From contig NZ_AP014627.1 of the NCBI RefSeq assembly GCF_001547895.1, forward strand, positions 1,243,501 through 1,307,500: a DNA stretch of 64,000 nucleotides. Reading direction: 5' to 3'. The notes beneath the pieces were generated by a model. It did no database searches, was not told the DNA's origin, and saw nothing but the letters and a program-made list of their open reading frames with translations. Positions 26,274 through 34,042 of the stretch are shown piece after piece (the first letter of the stretch is position 1; the number at the start of each line of letters is the position of its first letter). The DNA is from Pseudomonas sp. Os17 (GTDB lineage Bacteria; Pseudomonadota; Gammaproteobacteria; Pseudomonadales; Pseudomonadaceae). Made by a program: the position numbers and the translations under genes.

Positions 26274-27764
26274 TTATTCCAGCTCGTTGCCGTGGCGCGC
26301 CATGATGTGGCGCACCACGCTGTAGTCCTGCAGTGAGTCGCTGGACAGGTCCTTGCCGTAGCCGGAGCGCTTGAGGCCGCCGTGGGGCATTTCACTGGCC
26401 AGCATGAAATGACTGTTGATCCAGGTGCAGCCGTATTGCAGGCGCGCCGCCACTTGCATGGCCTTGTCCAGGTTTTGTGTCCAGACCGAAGAGGCCAGGC
26501 CGTATTCCGAGTCGTTGGCCCAGTCCAGGGCCTGCTCCAGTTGTTCGAAGCGGGTGACGGTGACCACCGGTCCGAACACCTCGCGCTGGACGATCTCGTC
26601 GTTCTGGCGACAGCCGGCCAGCAAGGTCGGCTGGTAGTAGAAACCGGCGCCGGAGTGCACCGCCGCGCCGGTGATGCGTTCGATGTGGGGCTGGCTCAGG
26701 GCGCGCTCGACGAAGCTGGCCACCCGGTCGCGCTGGCGGGTGCTGATCAGCGGGCCGATTTCGTTGTCGGCGTCGCGCTTGCTGGCAAAGCGCAGGCTGC
26801 TGACGGCGCTGCCCAGCTCCGCCACCAGGCGGTCGTGGATGCCGGCCTGGGCGTAGACCCGGCAAGCAGCGGTGCAGTCCTGGCCGGCGTTGTAGTAGCC
26901 GTAGCTGCGCACGCCCTCGACCACGGCCTCCAGGTCGGCATCGTCGCAGACGATCACCGGTGCCTTGCCCCCCAGTTCCAGGTGGGTGCGCTTGAGGGTT
27001 TTGGCCGCGGCCTGGAGGATTTTCTGGCCGGTGACTATGTCGCCGGTCAGGGACACCATGCGCACCTTCGGATGGCTGACCAGATGGCTGCCGACCCCTT
27101 CGCCGCCACCGCAGACGATGTTGATCACGCCCCGTGGCAGCAACTGCGCCAGGCTCGGGGCCAGGGCCAGGATCGACAGCGGGGTGTGTTCCGAGGGCTT
27201 GAACACCAGGGTGTTGCCCGCCGCCAGGGCCGGGGCGATCTTCCAGGCGGCCATCATGATCGGGTAGTTCCAGGGCGCGATCGAGGCCACTACGCCGATG
27301 GGATCGCGGCGCACCATGCTGGTGTAGCCGGGCAGGTACTCGCCGCTCAACTGGCCGGTCTGGCAGCGCACCGCACCGGCGAAGAACCGGAACACGTCGA
27401 TGCTGGCGCCGAGGTCGTCCTGGCGCGCCAGGTGCAGCGGCTTGCCGCAGTTCAGGGCTTCCAGGCGGGCCAGGTAGTCGGCCTGTCTTTCCAGGCTGTC
27501 GGCAATCGCCAGGAGCAGGTTCGAGCGTTGCTGCGGGGTGGTCCGCGACCAACTGGAGAATGCCCGGTGGGCGGCGAGGATCGCGCTTTCCACCTGCTCG
27601 CTGCTGGCTTCGGCGATCTGCGTCAGCACCTCGCCGGTGGCCGGGTTGAGAATCGGCTCGACCCGACCCTGGCCGTTCACCAGTTCGCCGTCGATCAGCA
27701 ATGCCGTGCACAGCGGAGTCTGTGGGCCAGCCATTTTGCGGGTTCTCTTTTCTGCTAGGGCCAT
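26274..27764 (-). CDS. Second gamma-aminobutyraldehyde dehydrogenase-like enzyme
   Basis: 496 residues from 27764 (AGGGGAG eight bases upstream); an internal ATG at 27734 is possible but has a poorer ribosome-binding site. Motifs: [24 protein letters not shown] and the catalytic Cys in GQDCTAACR. Whole blocks match the aldehyde dehydrogenase at 20702-22132 (PHGG, SGYGKD, YSVVRH near the C-terminus), so the two are paralogues within one operon-like block. It leads the transporter genes by 88 bases. Substrate probably also an aminoaldehyde. Confidence 0.85.
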   Translation of the reverse strand: MALAEKRTRKMAGPQTPLCTALLIDGELVNGQGRVEPILNPATGEVLTQIAEASSEQVESAILAAHRAFSSWSRTTPQQRSNLLLAIADSLERQADYLARLEALNCGKPLHLARQDDLGASIDVFRFFAGAVRCQTGQLSGEYLPGYTSMVRRDPIGVVASIAPWNYPIMMAAWKIAPALAAGNTLVFKPSEHTPLSILALAPSLAQLLPRGVINIVCGGGEGVGSHLVSHPKVRMVSLTGDIVTGQKILQAAAKTLKRTHLELGGKAPVIVCDDADLEAVVEGVRSYGYYNAGQDCTAACRVYAQAGIHDRLVAELGSAVSSLRFASKRDADNEIGPLISTRQRDRVASFVERALSQPHIERITGAAVHSGAGFYYQPTLLAGCRQNDEIVQREVFGPVVTVTRFEQLEQALDWANDSEYGLASSVWTQNLDKAMQVAARLQYGCTWINSHFMLASEMPHGGLKRSGYGKDLSSDSLQDYSVVRHIMARHGNELE

Positions 27765-27871
27765 GGGGCTCCCCTGGGGGTGAGTGCCCGGCCTGCTCTT
27801 ATCGGGAATGCCCAGAGACTAGTGGCGGGGCCTGAGGTCGACAAATTCTTAATACTGAAGGGGCCGTTCGA

Positions 27872-28786
27872 TTAAATAGATGGCTTGCGCCCGCCCGGGG
27901 GCTGCTCCCGGGCCACGGTGAGGAAAGGGTCCACCAGGGCCGGGCGCGCGGTGCCCCGGCGCCAGGCCAGGCCCACATCCAGGGTCTGGTTGAGGTCCGC
28001 CAGGGGCCGGGCCTCGATGATGTCGCCCTCCAGGGACCAGGGGCGGTAGGTCATGTCCGGCTGGATCGACAGGCCGAGCCCGGCGGCCACCAGGCTGCGC
28101 ACCGCTTCGGTGGAGGCGGTGCGCAGGCTGATCCGTGGCTGCAGCCCGGCCGTGCTCCACAGGCGCTGGGCGTTGCGCTCCATTTCATCGACGTTGAGCT
28201 GGATCAGCGGCTCCCGGGCCACGTCCGCCAGGTTGATGCTGTCGTGTTCCAGCAAGGGATGCCGGGGCGGCAGCCAGAGGCGGTGCGGCGAGTGGGTCAG
28301 GACTTCGGTCTGCAGCGCGTGGCGGTCTTCGAGGTTGGACAGGATCAGCACCCCGACGTCGATTTCGCCACTGACCAGCAGGTGTTCGATATAGGGCCGT
28401 TCGTCCTCCATGACCCGGATGTCGACATTGGGGTAGGCGCGCTGGAAGCGGGTCAGCAGGTCCGCCAGGTAATAGCCGGCCACCAGGCTGGTCACCCCCA
28501 CGGTCAACTGTCCGGCCACCGGGTCGCTGTTCTGTTGCAGGCTGCGCTTGGCGTTGTCCACCGTGGCCAGGATCAGGTGCGCCTGACGCAGGAACTGATG
28601 CCCCTGATGGGTCAGGGTCATGCCCTTGGCATGGCGGCTGAACAGGTTGACGCCGATTTCCTGCTCCAGTTGCTGGATGGCCAGGGTCAGGGTCGACTGG
28701 GAAATGAACACCGCCTGGGCGGCGGCGGAGATCGAGCCGGTTTCGGCCACGGCGATAAAGTGACGGATCTGGCGCAAGGTCATCAT
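27872..28786 (-). CDS. LysR-type transcriptional regulator
   Basis: 304 residues from the ATG at 28786 (MMTLRQIRHFIAVAETGS), the usual LysR length. The winged HTH is AAQAVFISQSTLTLAIQQLE; the rest is a substrate-binding-like effector domain with ESLLVAGLGLSI-type segments (LVAAGLGLSIQPDM). It lies upstream of the aldehyde-dehydrogenase/ABC block on the same strand (107-base gap) and is a likely regulator of it, though it may instead act on the divergent DUF533 side. No good ribosome-binding site is seen at the ATG, and the frame is open further 5' to 28984, so the start is not secure. Confidence 0.88.
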   Translation of the reverse strand: MMTLRQIRHFIAVAETGSISAAAQAVFISQSTLTLAIQQLEQEIGVNLFSRHAKGMTLTHQGHQFLRQAHLILATVDNAKRSLQQNSDPVAGQLTVGVTSLVAGYYLADLLTRFQRAYPNVDIRVMEDERPYIEHLLVSGEIDVGVLILSNLEDRHALQTEVLTHSPHRLWLPPRHPLLEHDSINLADVAREPLIQLNVDEMERNAQRLWSTAGLQPRISLRTASTEAVRSLVAAGLGLSIQPDMTYRPWSLEGDIIEARPLADLNQTLDVGLAWRRGTARPALVDPFLTVAREQPPGGRKPSI

Positions 28787-28976
28787 GGCGGGGCTACCGG
28801 GCGGCTTTTTAGAAGTATTGGGCGCTGTATTGGTAAAACCGATGCCTTGTTTAGCACCTTTCCCTGATCCGGTGAAAGCAACATTCAGAAGCACTATCGT
28901 CCCCTGAGCCTCGGCACTTCTCTCTAGGCTTGCGGCCTGATGTGTCGACACGACACTGACTTTGCGGAGGCGGCAG

Positions 28977-29702
28977 ATGAACACCCGTGGATTGCTCGAT
29001 CAATTACTCAAGTCCGGCCAGGAGCTGTTGCAGAACCAGGCCGGCACCGCGTCCGGCGAGCGCGGCAAGGCCCGCCAGGGCGGCCTTGGCGATTTGCTCG
29101 GGGGCAAGTCCGGCGGTCTTGGCGGACTGCTCGGCGGCGCTGGCGGCGGGGCCCTGGCAGCCGGGGCCATGGGCTTGCTGCTGGGCAACAAGAAGGCCCG
29201 CAAGTTCGGCGGCAAGGCCCTGACCTATGGCGGCCTCGCGGCCCTCGGCGTGCTGGCCTACAAGGCCTACGGCAACTGGCAGGCGCAACAGGGCACGGCC
29301 CCGGCCAATGAGCCGCGGACCCTCGACCGGTTGCCGGCGCAACAGGTCGAGCAGCACAGCCAGGCGATCCTCAAGGCCCTGGTGGCGGCGGCCAAGGCCG
29401 ACGGCCATGTCGACGAGCGCGAGCGGGCGCTGATCGAGGACCAGTTGCGCAAGCTGGACAACGACCCGCAGCTGCAACAGTGGCTGCACAGCGAGTTGCA
29501 CAAGCCGCTGGACCCTGCGGACGTGGCCCGCGCCGCCAGCACCCCGGAAATGGCCGCCGAGATGTACCTGGCCAGCGTGATGCTGGTGGATGAAGAACAC
29601 TTCATGGAGAAGGCCTACCTGGATGAACTGGCGCGCCAACTGCAACTGCCAGTGGGGCTCAAGGCTGAACTGGAAAACCAGGTGCGCCAGAACGCTCACT
29701 GA
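28977..29702 (+). CDS. TerB-family/DUF533 protein (YebE-like)
   Basis: 241 residues from the ATG at 28977 (GGAGG upstream). Residues 1-60 are Gly-rich (GGLGDLLGGKSGGLGGLLGG) with a hydrophobic stretch AAGAMGLLLG; the C-terminal ~130 residues are a helical TerB-like domain (ILKALVAAAKADGHVDERE, with the conserved Asp/Glu residues often linked to metal binding, and LDELARQLQLP). Family name aside, tellurite resistance is not shown. Other members are inner-membrane stress proteins of unknown role. The gene diverges from the LysR gene and lies ~210 bases before wspA. Confidence 0.85.
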   Translation: MNTRGLLDQLLKSGQELLQNQAGTASGERGKARQGGLGDLLGGKSGGLGGLLGGAGGGALAAGAMGLLLGNKKARKFGGKALTYGGLAALGVLAYKAYGNWQAQQGTAPANEPRTLDRLPAQQVEQHSQAILKALVAAAKADGHVDERERALIEDQLRKLDNDPQLQQWLHSELHKPLDPADVARAASTPEMAAEMYLASVMLVDEEHFMEKAYLDELARQLQLPVGLKAELENQVRQNAH

Positions 29703-29872
29703 CTTGCACGGGCCCCCTTTGCCATGGATGGCGGTTCTGCCCGAGGGATTTGCCGATATGCCTTCAGGGGCGGAAAAAGCCCGCTAAAGCGCGAGCCAGA
29801 GCGGGCGCGCAAATTTGCCCAAAGTGCTGCCTGTGTCGTTAAACCACCCGTAAAACCGCGATCGTCCTCGGC

Positions 29873-29878
29873 TATACT
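29873..29878 (+). promoter_or_regulatory. Possible -10 of the wsp operon
   Basis: TATACT lies 34 bases before the wspA start. No good -35 is seen at 17 bases upstream (GTAAAA-like), so the promoter would be weak or activator-dependent. Confidence 0.4.
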
Positions 29879-29911
29879 CCCTCCATTTTTGAATGGCCCC
29901 GAGGACTGACT

Positions 29912-31534
29912 GTGAAGAACTGGACGTTGCGCCAACGCATTTTGGCGAGCTTTGCGGTGATTATCGCCATCATGCTGCTGATGGTCGTCGTCTCGTACTC
30001 GCGCCTGTTGAAGATCGAAGCCGGTGAAAACAGCATGCGTGACGATGCGATCCCCGGGGTCTATTACAGTTCGATGATCCGCAGCGCCTGGGTCGATACC
30101 TACCTGCAGACCCAGGAGATCATTGGCCTCAAGCAGAATCAGGACATCAGTTCCGAAGACAAGGCCGACTTCAAGGTATTCGAAGAGCGCCTGCAGACCC
30201 AGATGGGCAACTACAAGCAGACCCTCAACAGTCGCCAGGATCAGACCGAGTTCGATGCCTTCGAGAAAGACCACCAGGAGTTCAACCGCATCCAGGCCGC
30301 GGTGCTCGACCTGCATCAGAAGCGCCAGGAAGCCGAGGCGATTCGCCTGTTCAATGAGCAACTGACCCCGGCCTGGATTGCCGGACGGATGAAGCTCAAT
30401 GACATCATCAGCGAGAACAAGGCCGTGGCCGACGCCGCCAGCGACGCCATCGACGAGGCCGTGGCGACGGCCAAGGTCAGCATGGGCGTGTCCTTGCTGG
30501 TGGCCATTCTTGCCGCCGGTCTGTGTGGCCTGCTGCTGATGCGGGCGATCATGGCGCCGATGAACCGCATCGTGAGCATTCTTGATGTCATGCGCACCGG
30601 CGATCTGAGCGGCCGCCTGAACCTGGACCGCAAGGACGAGTTCGGCGCCGTGGAAACCGGCTTCAACGACATGATGACCGAGCTCACCGCCCTGGTGTCC
30701 CAGGCCCAGCGCTCGTCGGTGCAGGTGACCACCTCGGTGACCGAAATTGCCGCCACGTCCAAGCAGCAACAGGCCACCGCCACCGAAACCGCGGCCACTA
30801 CCACGGAAATCGGCGCCACTTCGCGGGAGATCGCCGCGACCTCCCGGGATCTGGTGCGCACCATGACGGAGGTCTCCAGCGCCGCCGACCAGGCCTCGGT
30901 GCTCGCCGGCTCGGGCCAGCAGGGCCTGGCGCGGATGGAAGACACCATGCACTCGGTGATGGGCGCCGCGGACCTGGTGAACGCCAAGCTGGCGATCCTC
31001 AACGAGAAGGCCGGCAACATCAACCAGGTAGTGGTGACCATCGTCAAGGTGGCCGACCAGACCAACCTGTTGTCGCTCAACGCCGCCATCGAGGCGGAAA
31101 AAGCCGGCGAATACGGCCGCGGCTTTGCCGTGGTGGCCACCGAGGTGCGCCGCCTGGCGGACCAGACCGCCGTCGCCACCTACGACATCGAGCAGATGGT
31201 CCGCGAGATCCAGTCGGCAGTGTCGGCGGGGGTCATGGGCATGGACAAGTTTTCCGAGGAAGTGCGTCGCGGCATGGCCGAAGTGCAGCAGGTGGGCGAG
31301 CAGCTGTCGCAGATCATCCATCAGGTCCAGGCCCTGGCGCCGCGGGTGCTGATGGTCAACGAAGGCATGCAGGCCCAGGCCACCGGCGCCGAGCAGATCA
31401 ATCACGCCCTGGTGCAATTGGGCGATGCCAGCAGCCAGACCGTCGAGTCCCTGCGTCAGGCCAGCTTCGCCATCGATGAGCTGAGCCAGGTCGCGGTGGG
31501 CCTGCGCAGCGGCGTCTCGCGTTTCAAAGTCTGA
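29912..31534 (+). CDS. wspA: WspA, membrane-bound methyl-accepting chemoreceptor
   Basis: 540 residues from a GTG start with GAGGA upstream. Layout: cytoplasmic start, TM1 about 12-32 (ASFAVIIAIMLLMVVVSY), periplasmic helical sensor to ~185, TM2 about 190-212 (VSLLVAILAAGLCGLLLM), HAMP, and a signalling domain whose tip is DQTNLLSLNAAIEAEKAGE. WspA sits laterally in the membrane and senses surface contact or envelope stress in P. aeruginosa and P. fluorescens. Its role here is inferred from the complete operon order. Its stop codon overlaps the start of wspB (TGATG). A -10-like TATACT lies at 29873-29878. Confidence 0.96.
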   Translation: MKNWTLRQRILASFAVIIAIMLLMVVVSYSRLLKIEAGENSMRDDAIPGVYYSSMIRSAWVDTYLQTQEIIGLKQNQDISSEDKADFKVFEERLQTQMGNYKQTLNSRQDQTEFDAFEKDHQEFNRIQAAVLDLHQKRQEAEAIRLFNEQLTPAWIAGRMKLNDIISENKAVADAASDAIDEAVATAKVSMGVSLLVAILAAGLCGLLLMRAIMAPMNRIVSILDVMRTGDLSGRLNLDRKDEFGAVETGFNDMMTELTALVSQAQRSSVQVTTSVTEIAATSKQQQATATETAATTTEIGATSREIAATSRDLVRTMTEVSSAADQASVLAGSGQQGLARMEDTMHSVMGAADLVNAKLAILNEKAGNINQVVVTIVKVADQTNLLSLNAAIEAEKAGEYGRGFAVVATEVRRLADQTAVATYDIEQMVREIQSAVSAGVMGMDKFSEEVRRGMAEVQQVGEQLSQIIHQVQALAPRVLMVNEGMQAQATGAEQINHALVQLGDASSQTVESLRQASFAIDELSQVAVGLRSGVSRFKV

Positions 31535-32070
31535 TGGACGAACTGGCGCACAAGCGCAGTGGCGCTGCGGGGGCGAAAAACGCTCTGTTCCTGATGTTTC
31601 GCATCGGTCAGGAGCGCTACGCCCTGCGGGCCGTGGATGTGGTGGAGGTGCTGCCGCGCCTGCAGCTCAAGCCCATTGCCCGGGCGCCGTCCTGGGTCGC
31701 CGGGGTGTTTGCCTACCGCGGGGTGGTGGTGCCGGTCATCGACCTGTGCGAGCTGACCTTCGGCCGTCCCGCACAATTGCGCACCAGTACCCGGCTGGTG
31801 CTGGTGCACTACCGCAGCGATGCCGAGCGGCCGCCGCGGGTGCTGGGGCTGCTGCTGGAGCAGGCCAATGACACCCTGCGCTGCGATCCCCGGGAATTCC
31901 AGCCCTATGGCCTGGACAACCGCCAGGCCCCTTACCTGGGGCCGGTGCGCGAGGATGACCTGGGGCTGCTGCAATGGGTGCGGGTCGACGACTTGCTGAC
32001 GGCCGAGGTGCGTGAGCTGCTGTTTCCCGAGGAGCCCCTGGACCCGGCGTCGCTTGAGGAGCCTCGATGA
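31534..32070 (+). CDS. wspB: WspB, CheW-like coupling protein
   Basis: 178 residues with a single CheW domain: FLMFRIGQERYALRAVDVVEV at the start, AGVFAYRGVVVPVIDLCEL in the middle. It links WspA to the WspE kinase. The ATG overlaps the wspA stop by one base and its own stop overlaps wspC by four, so translation is coupled. The C-terminal ~40 residues are acidic. Context fixes the identity more firmly than the sequence alone, since WspD is a second CheW-like protein two genes away. Confidence 0.93.
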   Translation: MDELAHKRSGAAGAKNALFLMFRIGQERYALRAVDVVEVLPRLQLKPIARAPSWVAGVFAYRGVVVPVIDLCELTFGRPAQLRTSTRLVLVHYRSDAERPPRVLGLLLEQANDTLRCDPREFQPYGLDNRQAPYLGPVREDDLGLLQWVRVDDLLTAEVRELLFPEEPLDPASLEEPR

Positions 32071-33356
32071 GTGACGAGCAACGGTTTTTCGATTTTCTCA
32101 AGGAGCGCATCGGCCTGGACGTAGCGTCGGTCGGCCCGGCGATCATCGAGCGCGCGGTGCGCCAGCGCTGCAATGCCCTGTACGTCCACAGCAGCGACGA
32201 ATACTGGCAGAAGCTGCAGGGCTCCCGGGAGGAGCAGCAGGCCCTGATCGAGGCGGTGATCGTTCCGGAAACCTGGTTTTTCCGCTACCCGGAATCCTTC
32301 GCCACCCTGGTCAAGCTGGCCAAGGCCCGCCTGGGGCAGATCAAGGGCATGCGCGCCCTGCGCCTGCTGAGCCTGCCGTGCTCCACCGGTGAAGAGCCCT
32401 ATTCGATCGCCATGGCCCTGCTCGACGGTGGCCTGGCGCCTCATCAATTCAAGGTCGACGGCCTGGATGTCAGCCCGCTGTCGGTGGAGCGGGCCCGGGG
32501 CGCCAGCTATGGCAAGAACTCCTTTCGCGGCCAGCACACCGAGTTTCGTGAGCGGCACTTTCATGTCGAGGGCGATCGTTATTGCCTCAGCGAGCGGGTG
32601 CGCGAGCAGGTGCGGCTGCAGGTGGGCAATGTCCTGGACCCCGGATTGCTGGCCGCAGAGCCACCTTTCGACTTTGTCTTCTGTCGCAACCTGCTGATCT
32701 ATTTCGACCAGCCAACCCAGCGTCAGGTGTTCGAGGTGCTCAAGCGCCTGACCCATGAAGAGGGCGTGCTGTTTATCGGCCCCGCCGAGGGCAGTCTGCT
32801 GGGGCGCCTGGGCATGCGTTCGATCGGCATTCCCCAGTCCTTTGCCTTCAGCCGGCACCAGGAGCCGGAACCGGCGCCGCTGCCGGTGACCTTGCCGCAG
32901 CCGCTGTCCCTGCCGTTGCGGCCGCGTCATCCGCTGACCCCGGCAGCCCCGGCGCCGCGGCCGCGGCCCTTCGCCACCCGGGCGGTTCCGGTGCCGGCTC
33001 CAGCGCTGGACAGCGCGCCGCCCAGCGATGCGGCGAGCCTGTTGGCCACCATTGCCGCCCTGGCCAACGAGGGCAAGAGTGCCGAGGCCCGTGCCGCCTG
33101 TGAGCGCTACCTGCAGCAGCATGAGCCGGTGGCCCAGGTGTTCTACTGGCTGGGGCTGCTCAGTGACGTGGCCGGCAACGCCATGGAGGCCCAGGGCTTT
33201 TACCGCAAGGCCCTGTACCTGGCGCCCCAGCACCCCGAGGCCCTGGCGCACCTGGCGGCGCTGCTGGCGTCCCAGGGCGATGTCGCCGGTGCCCAACGAT
33301 TGCAGGCGCGGGCTGTGCGCAGCACCCGCGCTGCCGACAGTGAGTTGAAACGATGA
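32067..33356 (+). CDS. wspC: WspC, CheR methyltransferase with C-terminal TPR
   Basis: 429 residues. Residues ~1-270 form a CheR methyltransferase: the N-terminal all-alpha part, the SAM-binding LPCSTGEEPYSIAM, DGLDVSPLSVERAR, and FDFVFCRNLLIYFD. A Pro-rich linker (~275-325) follows, then TPR units (ARAACERYLQQHEP and FYRKALYLAPQHPEALAHLAA). It methylates WspA using S-adenosylmethionine; the TPR part is the usual WspC feature. Four-base ATGA overlaps link it to both wspB and wspD. Confidence 0.95.
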   Translation: MSDEQRFFDFLKERIGLDVASVGPAIIERAVRQRCNALYVHSSDEYWQKLQGSREEQQALIEAVIVPETWFFRYPESFATLVKLAKARLGQIKGMRALRLLSLPCSTGEEPYSIAMALLDGGLAPHQFKVDGLDVSPLSVERARGASYGKNSFRGQHTEFRERHFHVEGDRYCLSERVREQVRLQVGNVLDPGLLAAEPPFDFVFCRNLLIYFDQPTQRQVFEVLKRLTHEEGVLFIGPAEGSLLGRLGMRSIGIPQSFAFSRHQEPEPAPLPVTLPQPLSLPLRPRHPLTPAAPAPRPRPFATRAVPVPAPALDSAPPSDAASLLATIAALANEGKSAEARAACERYLQQHEPVAQVFYWLGLLSDVAGNAMEAQGFYRKALYLAPQHPEALAHLAALLASQGDVAGAQRLQARAVRSTRAADSELKR

Positions 33357-34042
33357 GCCATTCCCTCTCATTGGACCTGACCCGTGACGATGCCCAGGCC
33401 ATCGACGATTGCTGGAACCGCATCGGTATCCACGGCGACAAGTCCTGCCCGTTGCTGGCCGAGCACATTCATTGCCGCAACTGTTCGGTGTACTCCGCCG
33501 CGGCCACGCGCCTGCTGGATCGCTATTCGCTGCGCCAGGAGGACCGCGAGCAATCGGTGGCCCTTTCGCCCGACAGCGATGTGGTCACCCGCTCGCTGCT
33601 GATCTTGCGTCTGGGCGAGGAGTGGCTGGGGCTGGCCACCCGCTGCCTGCTGGAAGTGGCGCCGCTGCAGGCGATCCACTCCTTGCCCCACCAGCGTTCG
33701 CGGGCGCTGCTGGGGGTGGCCAATGTGCGCGGGGCGCTGGTGGCCTGCCTGTCGTTGAGCGAACTGCTGGGGCTCGATGGCGCGCCAGCCGGCGCTGCCC
33801 CTTCGGCGCGGATCATGCCGCGGATGCTGATCATCGGTGCCGAGGGTGGCCCGGTGGTGGTGCCGGTGGATGAGGTGGACGGTATCCATGCCATTGACGA
33901 GCGCATTCTCGATGGCGCGTCGCTGTCCGGCGAGCAGGCCAATGCCAAGTACACCCGTGGCGTGTTGCAATGGCAGGGCCGCAGCCTGCGCTTGCTGGAT
34001 GAAGAGCAGTTGCTCTTGGCCGTGACCCGGAGCCTGACATGA
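33353..34042 (+). CDS. wspD: WspD, second CheW-like protein with a Cys-rich N-terminus
   Basis: 229 residues. The CheW domain covers about 78-225 (LLILRLGEEWLGLATRCLLEV, VANVRGALVACLSLSELLGL). The first ~75 residues are distinctive, with Cys20, Cys32, Cys41 and Cys44 and histidines 38 and 40 between (HIHCRNCSVY). This spacing could bind a metal, but that is inference. WspD is proposed to act as the second coupling subunit of the array. Overlaps wspC and wspE by four bases each. Confidence 0.94.
   Translation: MSHSLSLDLTRDDAQAIDDCWNRIGIHGDKSCPLLAEHIHCRNCSVYSAAATRLLDRYSLRQEDREQSVALSPDSDVVTRSLLILRLGEEWLGLATRCLLEVAPLQAIHSLPHQRSRALLGVANVRGALVACLSLSELLGLDGAPAGAAPSARIMPRMLIIGAEGGPVVVPVDEVDGIHAIDERILDGASLSGEQANAKYTRGVLQWQGRSLRLLDEEQLLLAVTRSLT

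Noticed and set aside
28977..29702. Tellurite resistance determinant
   Set aside because: Only a TerB-like fold is present, with no ter operon neighbours; the family name does not prove the phenotype.
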